From Gemmatimonadota bacterium (lineage in GTDB: Bacteria; JAAXHH01): 64,000 bases of DNA. Numbering within the stretch: position 1 is the first letter of the stretch; the number at the start of each line of letters is the position of its first letter. Shown here piece by piece: positions 38,458 to 46,697 of the stretch. The stretch lies in assembly GCA_026706345.1 (NCBI GenBank), contig JAPOYX010000212.1, positions 1-64,000 on the forward strand. Direction: 5' to 3'. A model generated the notes under the pieces. It had not been told where the DNA came from, did no database searches, and was given only the letters and a program-made list of their open reading frames with translations. Made by a program: the position numbers and the translations under genes.

Positions 38458-38593
38458 TTCCGGGGTTCATTACATTATGCCGGAGCGCTCGAGCGTGCTT
38501 CAAATCGAATGATCCCGCCGCTTCTGCCAATAGCCGAAACGCGAGTTGGTGAAGGCGCGCGTAGCTGAACGCCGCCGATCCGAAGAGGTTCAT

Positions 38594-39331
38594 ATGTTGA
38601 CCGACGAACAGATACGGCAGTATCGGGAAGACGGCTATCTCTTCTTTGAAGCCCTGATTCAAGGCGAGCGATTAGCCCGTTACAAACAGGTGTTTGATGA
38701 ACTGGTCGCGGAGGGGCGCAAACTGACCGAGCAGGAACCACACTGGGCGCTCGAGCTGGACGAGCACGGTGAACCCCGGGCGGGTTTGCTCCACAAAGTC
38801 CAGGGGGTTTGCGTGGTCGACGCCCGTGTGTTGGAACTCGTGCGTGAACCGGCGATCGTAGACCGCGTGGCCGTACTGATTGGCGAAAACATCGATGTAT
38901 TCGGCACCAAGTTCTTCCCGAAGTTGCCCGATGGCGGCACGTCAACGGGCTGGCACCAGGACAATTTCTATTTCGGGACCGATACGGATCGCATTATCAG
39001 TTGCGGGATTTATCTGGAAGATTCGGACGTGGAGAATGGCTGTCTGCGGGTGGTGCCCGGCAGCCACCGGATCGGTGAGATTGTTGAGCACCGCAGGGAG
39101 TTGAGCAGGCATGGCAGTTGGACGAAGGTCGATGAAGCGCAGGCCGTGGACCTGGTCATTCCCGCGGGGACGGTCGTGCTATTTTCCGCCAATCTCCTGC
39201 ACGGCGCATACGATAACCACAGCAATCGCACACGCTATAGCACGGCATGGCATTACTTGCCCGAAGAACTCAATCCGAAGCAGTTTCTAAAGGGAATTTA
39301 CGAAGACCGGCACGTGGCGCGGAAGATTTGA
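38594..39331 (+). CDS. Phytanoyl-CoA dioxygenase (PhyH) family protein
   Basis: 245 residues from ATG 38594; a longer frame from 38546 adds charged non-homologous residues. Iron ligands H121-Q-D123 in GWHQDNFYF, the distal His in SANLLHGAYDNHSNRTR and the hallmark VENGCLRVVPGSHRIG are present. The nearest named relatives hydroxylate phytanoyl-CoA or small metabolites. It follows the DUF4377 gene on the same strand by 136 bases, without an obvious shared task. Confidence 0.92.
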   Translation: MLTDEQIRQYREDGYLFFEALIQGERLARYKQVFDELVAEGRKLTEQEPHWALELDEHGEPRAGLLHKVQGVCVVDARVLELVREPAIVDRVAVLIGENIDVFGTKFFPKLPDGGTSTGWHQDNFYFGTDTDRIISCGIYLEDSDVENGCLRVVPGSHRIGEIVEHRRELSRHGSWTKVDEAQAVDLVIPAGTVVLFSANLLHGAYDNHSNRTRYSTAWHYLPEELNPKQFLKGIYEDRHVARKI

Positions 39332-39363
39332 GAAGCACGCTGATGCGTATAACCGCCAACAAC

Positions 39364-40071
39364 TTATGTATTTTGCTTCCGTAAAACACATTTAAAATCA
39401 CCCTTCTTCAAAACTGAACTGACCATCTGAAACGGAGAAGCCTCCAGTTCCGCCTTGAGGTCTTCACCGAAGAAAAAGTGCAAATAGTGTGGCGCTCCCA
39501 GGACGAATCCGTCTCCTTCTTCCAGGGTCTCGTAGTCGGGAGCGAATTTACGATGGTTGGCATCGTAGATGTCTTCGTAACCTTCCAGTACGGAATCCAG
39601 GACAGTCTGCGAAAGAAAAACCTCGCCATTGGGATCAAGCACACGCGCGACCTCTTCCAGAAAAGCGATACGGGACGCGCGGTGCGGGACGTAGCAATAG
39701 ACGTTTCCCATAAACGCAGCGGCAAATGAGGCGTCGGGAAAAGGCAGAGTCGGCATTTCGTACTGTAGAAACGTCACATTGACGCGTTCCGCTTCTGCGG
39801 TTTGCTTTGCCTGCTCAATCTGTTTTTTGGCAACATCGATACCGGTGACGTCGTATCCCTGCCGTGCAAGTGCGAAGCATAATCGTCCTGTCGCGCATCC
39901 AATGTCTAAGAGGCGACTGTCTAGCGGGTACTTTCCTACAAACGCCTGTTCCGCCTCCCGGATACCGTCTTTCAGCTCTTCTTTTCGGATATCGAGTTCT
40001 TCAGGGCCATTGTACTTGTCCTTTACGGAGTGCAGCAATCTCCGGGATTCCTGTGCGCTATTGGCAGCCAT
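39364..40071 (-). CDS. Class I SAM-dependent methyltransferase
   Basis: 235 residues from ATG 40071 (AAGG 11 bases ahead; a longer frame from 40149 adds no homology). The SAM motif LLDIGCATGRLCF is near residue 65, followed by GYDVTGIDVAKKQIEQAK and MPTLPFPDASFAAAF. The C-terminal part YLHFFFGEDLKAELEASPF is typical of small-molecule methyltransferases. It is downstream of the 5-alpha-reductase remnant on the same strand, so a lipid or sterol substrate is conceivable but unproven. Confidence 0.85.
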   Translation of the reverse strand: MAANSAQESRRLLHSVKDKYNGPEELDIRKEELKDGIREAEQAFVGKYPLDSRLLDIGCATGRLCFALARQGYDVTGIDVAKKQIEQAKQTAEAERVNVTFLQYEMPTLPFPDASFAAAFMGNVYCYVPHRASRIAFLEEVARVLDPNGEVFLSQTVLDSVLEGYEDIYDANHRKFAPDYETLEEGDGFVLGAPHYLHFFFGEDLKAELEASPFQMVSSVLKKGDFKCVLRKQNT

Positions 40072-40173
40072 TGGTCGTGTCGCCTTGATTTTTGATGTAA
40101 CGAGCAGTGCCTGGATACAAATGCCCCGCCCCGCGCGCCGGTATGCCATCCAGGGATCTGAGCCCCTACCCGA

Positions 40174-40765
40174 TCAGAACACGCCCGGGATGAGGGCGCG
40201 GCGGTTCGGTGGGTAGTCCGGGAACTCTTTTCGGTACCATTGGTGGTTGCTGCGGGCCCTGGGGACCAGATTGGCGATCGTAAAGGCACAGAACGCCAGT
40301 CCGCCGAGCGACCAGGTCGCGATCGCCCAACCCGTCCATTCCATGATTTCGCCCAGGTAGTTCGGGCAGGAGACGTACCGGAAGGCGCCGCGGCCGGGGA
40401 TGGCGTATCCCGTCCTTCCCTGTTTCCGCAGGCTCAGCAGAATGTTGTCGCTGTGCACGTTCAGAAACATGCCGGCGGCGAAAACCGCCAGTCCGATCAG
40501 GAAACACGGTTCGGTCAACCATGAAACGCCGTACTCCCCGAAGTGCGAGACGAACCGAGCGTTTACGTAAGCGTTCAGCACATTGAAGAAGAACCCCGCT
40601 CCAGCGGCAATCAGCGGCATGCTTCGCCCGGTGCGGATCCGAAACGGGTAGATGAGCGTCCGGTTGACGTAGTGTATCTGCCACATCGCCAGGAACACCA
40701 GCGGGGCCATGTTCAGGGCCGAATATGGTCCACACGAGCAGGCGATAGATCTCGGGCTCTGACAT
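40174..40765 (-). pseudogene. 3-oxo-5-alpha-steroid 4-dehydrogenase (SRD5A)-like, with internal deletion and frameshift
   Basis: The C-terminal two thirds closely match steroid 5-alpha-reductases: HYVNRTLIYPFR, FLNVHSDNILLSLRK, YVSCPNYLGEIMEWTGWA and the ending ALIPGVF. The first 17 residues (MSEPEIYRLLVWTIFG) also fit, but they are joined directly to ALNMAPLVFLAMWQIHY in another frame near 40718. Compared with human SRD5A1 about 55-60 residues, roughly residues 20-78 and covering the second membrane helix, are missing. This is a deletion too large for a sequencing error. The start codon is in the first unit of a 16-bp tandem repeat. Lies 112 bases from the sterol reductase gene, same strand. 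Confidence 0.8.
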
Positions 40766-40824
40766 TTCAACCGTCCGCAATCTCGACCGTCCGCAATCTC
40801 AACCGTCCGGCATTTCAAACGACC
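40761..40824. repeat. 16-bp tandem repeat (4 exact-register copies) over the start of the 5-alpha-reductase gene
   Basis: GACATTTCAACCGTCC (40761-40776), GCAATCTCGACCGTCC (40777-40792), GCAATCTCAACCGTCC (40793-40808) and GGCATTTCAAACGACC (40809-40824). The minus-strand ATG start (40763-40765) lies in the first unit, so the 5' untranslated region and start codon have been multiplied. Confidence 0.95.
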
Positions 40825-40877
40825 AACATACCTGATTCGTCGAATCAGCTACCTGGATCGTTGACCGCGACCAACTT

Positions 40878-42017
40878 TTAGTAAATCCACGGGACGATCC
40901 GGTACTTCACCTGTGCCTGGTACTCCGCCCATTTTTCGGCGCCGTATTTCCCGGCGCAGTGCCTTTCGTCATCCCGTTGACGGTAGGTGAACAGCGAGAC
41001 GATGAAGAGAAAATAGGTCCAGGCCCAGAAATTCGTGAAGTAGCCGAATACCAGGGCGATGGACAGGGCAAGAAACCCTTCGCCCATGTAGTTTAAGTGT
41101 CGGGCGACGCCCCAGAGGCCGCTGCACAGGATCCTGCGGTCGCCGGCCTGAATGTATTTCGGCTCGATGAGGCCGAGGAACTTGCGTTCGGGCCATCGCT
41201 TGAACGTGTACTTCTGCAGGTTGGCGCCGCGGGAGATGCCCCAGCCGAACAGGAACAGCGCGGACGTGCCGATGAGCCAGACATTCGTCCAGACCGGCGA
41301 GAATCCGGGGTTCGGGTACGCGGCCAAACCCCACAGTGGGAGGATGAACAGCCATCCGTAGACCACGAGACAGCCCCAGATCAGCTTGAAGCCCACATTC
41401 TCGTGGATCAGGTCGTAGGTATAGAGCTGTACGCGCTCGAAGACCATGTAGTCCATGATGTAGAAGGTGAAGAACGCCGCATACAGGATAACACCCGGAT
41501 TGGTATTCTCGCCGAAAAGCTCGTAATGGTACACGGCCCCGGACAGGGCGTTGAGCGACAGCATCGTTCCGCCTACGACGTACATGTACATCTTCACGTC
41601 GATACGTTCCTTGAAGAACGAAATCTCCTGCGCCCGGCCGAACCACCATGCCAGGAAACGGTTCTTCACCTTGCCCTGCGGCTGGCTGAACACGGCAATC
41701 AGGGTGAAGATTATGCTGAAGACCGTTCCGCCGGCCACGGCATAGATCGAGGACCGGTAGAACCAGTCGTGGGGAAGCCCGGTGAGTTCGAGCGCCCACA
41801 CGACGATCGCGATCAAGAACACGAGCAGGCCGTTGAGCCGGTAATTGCGATGCTCACCGGTCTCCAGGTTGACGACGTAGCCGGGGACCCACCTGCCGGG
41901 CAGCAATAGCTGGACCAGGAAGAACACGGCGTAGATCACCAGCGGGGTGAAGAACCCCAATATCGCTTCCGTCCGGGACAGTTCGAAAAGGTGTTCGATG
42001 CCCAGCCATTCTATCAT
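40878..42017 (-). CDS. Delta14-type sterol reductase (ERG4/ERG24 family)
   Basis: 379 residues from ATG 42017 (GGGGAA eight bases ahead), about ten membrane segments. The C-terminal signature is very strong: WGVARHLNYMGEGFLAL, YRQRDDERHCAGKYG and the ending YRIVPWIY, as in eukaryotic C-14 and C-24 sterol reductases and 7-dehydrocholesterol reductase. It would reduce a sterol ring double bond with NADPH in the membrane. It is on the same strand as, and 112 bases upstream of, the 5-alpha-reductase remnant. No cyclase or squalene enzyme is in the window, so the sterol may come from the cell or its surroundings. Confidence 0.9.
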   Translation of the reverse strand: MIEWLGIEHLFELSRTEAILGFFTPLVIYAVFFLVQLLLPGRWVPGYVVNLETGEHRNYRLNGLLVFLIAIVVWALELTGLPHDWFYRSSIYAVAGGTVFSIIFTLIAVFSQPQGKVKNRFLAWWFGRAQEISFFKERIDVKMYMYVVGGTMLSLNALSGAVYHYELFGENTNPGVILYAAFFTFYIMDYMVFERVQLYTYDLIHENVGFKLIWGCLVVYGWLFILPLWGLAAYPNPGFSPVWTNVWLIGTSALFLFGWGISRGANLQKYTFKRWPERKFLGLIEPKYIQAGDRRILCSGLWGVARHLNYMGEGFLALSIALVFGYFTNFWAWTYFLFIVSLFTYRQRDDERHCAGKYGAEKWAEYQAQVKYRIVPWIY

Positions 42018-42120
42018 GATCGAATTCCCCTTTCTCAAATGGTGTGTGGATGCTTTATGTTAGTCTGTATCATCCGGCTGCGAAAGGAAAACGACGTAAG
42101 GAAACAGTGAAAGGCAAACC

Positions 42121-43536
42121 ATGAACACGTCTAACCAGCTAAGCGCCGGTGCGGCGACGATCGACATATCCCCGCCGCTCGGGACGCACCTGGCGGGCAG
42201 CGGAGCAGGTGACCATCGTCCGACCCGGGCCGTATTGGATCCGCTCTATGCCAAGTCCATCGTCTTCGAGGCAGGCGGGCGGCGCGTCTGCCTGGTGATC
42301 CTGGATCTCACCATTGTCACCGGCGAATACACGGACAGGATCCGTGCAGCCATCAGCGAGCAAACGGGTATTGAACGGGACGCGATCATGGTCCAGGCGA
42401 CTCAGACGCATTCCGCTCCGAGCCTCGGTTACTTTATGCTGGATCCGGATTTTCCATTGGAGACCAACGAGGAAACGGAGTATCTGCGCGGGGCCGAGCG
42501 GGCCTATGGCGACCGGGCCGCAGCCGCTGCGGTAGAGGCGGCGGTCGAAGCGGCGGGTCGGCTGCAACCCGTGCGCGTCGGCCTGGGCCGCGGTGTGCTG
42601 GGCGACCTGGCTTTCAACAGGCGCGGCATTCGCAGGGACGGCACCATATTCATGCCCAGGCCGCTGGGCCGGGAGCGGCAGCCCTTCGGGATCTCGGATG
42701 TATGCTACCTGGAAGGTCCTATCGATCCGGAGGTAGGCGTGTGCTGCGTCCAGGATATGGATGGGAAACCGCTGGCCTTTCTCCTGCACTACACCTGCCA
42801 TCCGGTCAATGCTTACGGAAACAGCGAGACCTTCCTGGCCGCGTCGGCGGATTGGCCCGGTGCCTGGGCCTGGGAGATGCAGCGGGAGTTCGGTCCCGAT
42901 ACCGTGCCGCTGGTCGTCAACGGATGTTGCGGCAACATCAACCCCTGGCACCCCTACGACCCGGATTTCCGGCCGGACCACCAGCGGATGGGCCGCGGAT
43001 TGTCCAGCCTGAGCGAACGTATCGTGCATGCCATGACGTTCGAAGACGAAGCCACGCTGGATACCAGGATCATAAAGATCGGCCTGCCCTTTCGCGAGAT
43101 ACCTGAAGCACGCCTGCGCGAAGTCGATGCGATTCTCGCCGAGCATCCAGAACCGCCGCGCGAAGCGGCCGGCCAGGTGGACCCGCGCTGGTTCCGGGCG
43201 GCGTCGACCCGCAGCGTCGAACTGTGCAGGCAGCGGGACGGCGAGTTCAGCTATGAGATCCAGGCCTTTCGCATCGGCGATCTTTGTATCGTCGGCCTTC
43301 CCGGGGAACCTTTCGTGGAAGGGCAACTGGCGCTCAAACTAAACTCGCCGGCCTCCTATCTATGTCCGGCACACCTCACGACGCACTATGTCGGTTACCT
43401 GCCGACGCGGGGGGCTTATCCCCGTGGTGGACACGAAGCCAACGAAGACGTTACCTACTGGGCCAAGCTGGCCCCCGGCTGCATGGAAACCGTGATCGAG
43501 CGGGCGCGGGAACTGGTGCAGGAGCTGTTTGGATAA
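42121..43536 (+). CDS. Neutral/alkaline non-lysosomal ceramidase-like hydrolase
   Basis: 471 residues. The N-terminal region GAATIDISPPLGTHLAG and the metal-site motifs ATQTHSAPSLGYF and LHYTCHPVNAYG match the family's N-terminal domain, with the zinc His in QTHSAP. Unlike true ceramidases there is no signal peptide and the C-terminal immunoglobulin-like domain is short or absent, so amide or ester substrates other than ceramide are likely. AAAGG precedes ATG 42121. Divergent from the sterol reductase by 103 bases. Confidence 0.85.
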   Translation: MNTSNQLSAGAATIDISPPLGTHLAGSGAGDHRPTRAVLDPLYAKSIVFEAGGRRVCLVILDLTIVTGEYTDRIRAAISEQTGIERDAIMVQATQTHSAPSLGYFMLDPDFPLETNEETEYLRGAERAYGDRAAAAAVEAAVEAAGRLQPVRVGLGRGVLGDLAFNRRGIRRDGTIFMPRPLGRERQPFGISDVCYLEGPIDPEVGVCCVQDMDGKPLAFLLHYTCHPVNAYGNSETFLAASADWPGAWAWEMQREFGPDTVPLVVNGCCGNINPWHPYDPDFRPDHQRMGRGLSSLSERIVHAMTFEDEATLDTRIIKIGLPFREIPEARLREVDAILAEHPEPPREAAGQVDPRWFRAASTRSVELCRQRDGEFSYEIQAFRIGDLCIVGLPGEPFVEGQLALKLNSPASYLCPAHLTTHYVGYLPTRGAYPRGGHEANEDVTYWAKLAPGCMETVIERARELVQELFG

Positions 43537-43557
43537 CAGGCGCTGTTTGGATCGCTA
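43522..43557. repeat. 18-bp tandem duplication over the ceramidase-like stop codon
   Basis: GAGCTGTTTGGATAACAG (43522-43539) and GCGCTGTTTGGATCGCTA (43540-43557). The TAA stop (43534-43536) is in the first unit. The second unit lies between the stop and the convergent PhyH gene. Confidence 0.8.
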
Positions 43558-43561
43558 TGAG

Positions 43562-44332
43562 TTACCGTGGGACGTCCTCGACGTCCAGGATGTAGCGCGC
43601 CAGCTGGGACAGGCGTTGGGCAGTCGCGGACTGCAGGCATTCCCGCTGATTGGTCTGTTGCGGGTGTTCACGGGCTATAAAGGCACAGTGCAGGGCTCGC
43701 CGGGGGGCATCGCTGCGGTTCACGTACGAGCTGTGCCAGAGGCTGCCGTTGAATACGGCCACCGAACCCGCGCGGCCCGTCAGATGCGCCTGGTCGGGGT
43801 GGTCCGCCAGGCGATCCGCCACGTGGTCGGTAATCCTGCCGGGTATCAGGTGGCTGCCGGGCACGCAGCGCGTCGCGCCGTTCACCTCGGTGAAGTCGTC
43901 GAGCATCCACAAGGAATTGACGACGTGGTACGGCCCGCCGGGCTCGGCAGGTTGGCCCCAATCGGCGTGCAGTATCTGTAACCCGCTTCCGGGCAGGGGG
44001 TCGTGTCCGTTGAGCGAGTGTAGCTTGAACGGCCGCTGCAGGATATGGAAGACTGCCGTCAAGAGCTCGGGCTGCAGGTAGACCGCATCGAATGCCGATC
44101 CCTTGTTGACCAGGTCGGCAAGCCGGCGCACGCCTTCCATCTGAGCGACTTCCACGCCAGCTTTTTCACCCTCGCGATCATATGTCGTATCAAATGCATG
44201 GCGCAACTCGGCGAGCCAGTCCGGCGGGATGATCTCCTCCAACACGATGAAACCATCGGTGTCCAGCGCGCCGCGTTGGGCGTCCGTCAGCGGCCGGGGT
44301 TCGAATCCCCGGTCAAGCAATTCGTGGTCCAA
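43562..44332 (-). CDS. Phytanoyl-CoA dioxygenase (PhyH) family protein
   Basis: 256 residues. I choose TTG 44330-44332 because an AGGA site lies eight bases ahead; the longer frame to 44548 adds 72 low-complexity residues antisense to nothing convincing. Iron ligands H-A-D in LQILHADWGQP and the distal His in FNGSLWHSSYVNRSD are present, with the Arg cluster DAPRRALH and TRCVPGSHLIPG. It is next to the SDR gene on the same strand; both suit lipid or sterol modification, but the substrate is unknown. Confidence 0.85.
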   Translation of the reverse strand: MDHELLDRGFEPRPLTDAQRGALDTDGFIVLEEIIPPDWLAELRHAFDTTYDREGEKAGVEVAQMEGVRRLADLVNKGSAFDAVYLQPELLTAVFHILQRPFKLHSLNGHDPLPGSGLQILHADWGQPAEPGGPYHVVNSLWMLDDFTEVNGATRCVPGSHLIPGRITDHVADRLADHPDQAHLTGRAGSVAVFNGSLWHSSYVNRSDAPRRALHCAFIAREHPQQTNQRECLQSATAQRLSQLARYILDVEDVPR

Positions 44333-44405
44333 ATTGGTTTTCCTGTAGATTGATGCCGGTTTATGGTGGATGCCGCGAGGTGTGCTGCGCGCGCGGCGTG
44401 TCGTA

Positions 44406-45428
44406 TTATGCAGGTCCCGGGCGTGCACCCGGTTTCGCGAGCGTCCCGACCCACTGTACAGACAGGTCCCACAGGCGTTTTGCCGCGTGGTCGTCCTGGC
44501 TGTCCGCGCTCGGTTCGGCGATGGCGCAACGCTCGTAGTATTCCCCACCTTGCAGCGGCCGTTGGCTCGCGCACATCACGATGGTCTGCGCCCCGGCATT
44601 CGGGGACAGCAGGACCAGCGAGGTCAGCGCGGAGCTGATTCGATGCGCCATCCTGCCGATCCTGCCTCGAAATGCCTGCGGCAGGGTCAGGTTGGTCATT
44701 ACGACGCCCGGATGTACGGCCACCGCGTGCAGGTTGTGTGATTCGGCGAATCGTCTTTCGATTTCAAATGCCATGTGAATCATCGCCAACTTCGATTTTC
44801 CGTATGCGTCCCATGAGTGGTAGCGCGGCGTATCGCGGTGCGGCGCCTCATCAAAAAGCTCCTCGTTCCCGACCCGCTCATGCAGACCGGAGGACACGTT
44901 GACGACCCGCGCGTCGCCGCTTTCGATCCCGGTCCGTTGCAGGAGGGGAAGTAGCGCCCAGGTCAGGTGATAGGCACCAAGGTAGTTGGTCCGCCAGTGT
45001 ACCTCGAAGCCATCTTCGGTCAGAGGCGCTTTCTCTCGTGGAGCGAGGGTCTTCGTGTGTATGCCCGCGTTGTTGACCAGTACATGGAGTTGTCCCTGGT
45101 GTCTGTCACGATACCACGTGGCGAAGCCGTTGACGCTGTCAGGTTCGCTGAGATCCAGTCTGTGCGCCGTGATGTTGTCCGCGTCGACGCCGCACCTGCG
45201 CAGGTCGTCTTTCAGCGACGACTCCATCAGGGGCACATTGCGCACGCAGGTCGCCACGACCCTCGCGCCCCAGCTGGCGAGGATCCTGGCGGTTTCGTAC
45301 CCGAGCGAACCGGGTGATGCCCCGGTCACAATCACGTGACGCCCCGACATATCAACCGGGGCCGCCTTCGGCTTGGGGAGGAACAATCGCACCAGATGCC
45401 TGGCGGTTTTAGAAAGGGAATTGGGCAT
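44406..45428 (-). CDS. Short-chain dehydrogenase/reductase (retinol-dehydrogenase-like)
   Basis: 340 residues. Cofactor motif T-G-A-S-P-G-S-L-G near residue 34, NNAG near 108, and the catalytic Y-x-x-x-K in WDAYGKSKLA near residue 213 with Ser in VVNVSSGLHE. A hydrophobic basic N-terminus (LVRLFLPKPK) may associate it with membranes, as in retinol and sterol dehydrogenases. It lies between two PhyH genes on the same strand; a role in oxidising or reducing a lipid alcohol is inferred. Confidence 0.85.
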   Translation of the reverse strand: MPNSLSKTARHLVRLFLPKPKAAPVDMSGRHVIVTGASPGSLGYETARILASWGARVVATCVRNVPLMESSLKDDLRRCGVDADNITAHRLDLSEPDSVNGFATWYRDRHQGQLHVLVNNAGIHTKTLAPREKAPLTEDGFEVHWRTNYLGAYHLTWALLPLLQRTGIESGDARVVNVSSGLHERVGNEELFDEAPHRDTPRYHSWDAYGKSKLAMIHMAFEIERRFAESHNLHAVAVHPGVVMTNLTLPQAFRGRIGRMAHRISSALTSLVLLSPNAGAQTIVMCASQRPLQGGEYYERCAIAEPSADSQDDHAAKRLWDLSVQWVGTLAKPGARPGPA

Positions 45429-45548
45429 GTTTACTTTGTAGGTAAGTGCGGCTACCGCTTGATTACTGCGATGCTTCCAAGATGCCGATGCCCACTGCGA
45501 GCGGCGCTACCGCGGTTTCGGCCTCGCCTACAAAGGCTCAGGCGCCGT

Positions 45549-46439
45549 CTAACGCGGCTCCCGCTTGACCACGTCCAGGTCCCAATCCCTCCAGTAGAAC
45601 TTCACCGGATCGTCCTCATCCCAATGTTCGTATATCTGGTCCCACGTCAGCCAGTTCATGTGGGGCTGAAGGGAATCCTCGCGAACCGGGTGGCTTCTCG
45701 GCTGATAGCGGTAGTCGGACGACAGCCGTAGACGGTCCGCCGTCAGGTTATCCCGGCCCTGGTGAATCGTCAGGCTGTGGAGGATGATGACGTCCCCGCA
45801 GGTATAGTCGCCGCCGACCCAGGCGGAATCGTCCTCTACGGGAACCTGTCGTCCGCCCGGCCCCACGCCTTCGGTCGTCTCCAGCATGCCGCTGCGGTGG
45901 GATCCCCGGTTGACGGCGAGTCCGCCGAGTTCCTCAGGGCAGTCGCCCAGCGGGATCCAGGCCGTCCACGTCTCGTCCGAACCGCCGATGAAGTAGTTGT
46001 CCTGGTGAGGCGGGGTCGAGTGGGTGTTCGTGTCCGGGAATACGAGCCGGCAGATGTTCCGGCTGTGGGCCAGGGCGGGTTCTCCGAACAGCACTTCGAG
46101 CATGTGGGTTATTGCGGGGTCGAGGGCCAATGCGTGGAAGTCGCGGATTCGCTGGACATCGTTGTAGAAAGCCTGCCAGCGCGGATCGTCGCCTTCGAAC
46201 ACGCTTGTACCGGAATTCGCGAAACCGTCGATAAGGTTCGAGCCGGGGGCAAGCCAGCCATGTTCCCGGCACACACCGAGTACCTGGCGCCGGACCTCCA
46301 CCACGCGCGCCGGATCAAGCAGACGCCGAAAGAACAGGCAGCCGTGCTCCGCGGCACGTTGCCGCAGTTCGCGGGGACGCGCCAGCAGTTCCGTCGCGTC
46401 TTCCAGGGCGTGGATCCGCTTCATGTCGACCATCGCCAT
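45549..46439 (-). CDS. Phytanoyl-CoA dioxygenase (PhyH) family protein
   Basis: 296 residues from ATG 46439, which has AGGAACAG seven bases ahead; the ATG at 46511 gives extra non-homologous residues. Iron ligands in TPPHQDNYFIGG and the distal His in HSLTIHQGRDNLTADRLR, with the hallmark GGLAVNRGSHRSGML. It is the fourth of six PhyH members in the window and stands downstream of nothing obvious. Confidence 0.92.
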   Translation of the reverse strand: MAMVDMKRIHALEDATELLARPRELRQRAAEHGCLFFRRLLDPARVVEVRRQVLGVCREHGWLAPGSNLIDGFANSGTSVFEGDDPRWQAFYNDVQRIRDFHALALDPAITHMLEVLFGEPALAHSRNICRLVFPDTNTHSTPPHQDNYFIGGSDETWTAWIPLGDCPEELGGLAVNRGSHRSGMLETTEGVGPGGRQVPVEDDSAWVGGDYTCGDVIILHSLTIHQGRDNLTADRLRLSSDYRYQPRSHPVREDSLQPHMNWLTWDQIYEHWDEDDPVKFYWRDWDLDVVKREPR

Positions 46440-46562
46440 AGACTGTTCCTTTCTCAGTATGACCCGGGTGATCATTTCGAAATAATGTCGATAATCGCAT
46501 CGATGTCTCAAGGTGGTATTATGCGGGATTCGGACGTGTTACGCCAGCGTTAAGTCGATGAG

Positions 46563-46697
46563 TACCCGTGGCAATTGTTACCTGTAACAAAGCTAATCGC
46601 GACAATGCGCGACCTGTGGAAACGCGCTACCTGTGCCCATGCGACACCTGTGGCAATGCGCTACTCGCGGTAATACGCCACCCGTGCCCATGCGCTA
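46563..46697. repeat. 17-bp degenerate tandem repeat (8 units) beginning at the stop codon of a citrate synthase gene
   Basis: Consensus TACCTGTGGCAATGCGC in 17-base register (six units of 17, one of 16, one of 15) from 46563 to 46695. The stop codon of the minus-strand citrate synthase gene (46695-46697) lies at the junction of the last unit with the gene. The units differ by about a third of their bases, so the array is old or was built by slippage of a changing unit. Not a CRISPR: no distinct spacers. Confidence 0.9.

Noticed and set aside
44294-44312. CCGGGGTTCGAATCCCCGG, a perfect tRNA T-arm look-alike
   Set aside because: No matching anticodon arm or acceptor stem around it, and the sequence is inside the PhyH reading frame (RGFEPRP); chance palindrome in GC-rich coding DNA.
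46563-46697. CRISPR-like repeat array
   Set aside because: No constant repeat with variable spacers; the whole 17-bp unit is repeated and degenerate, and no cas gene is present.
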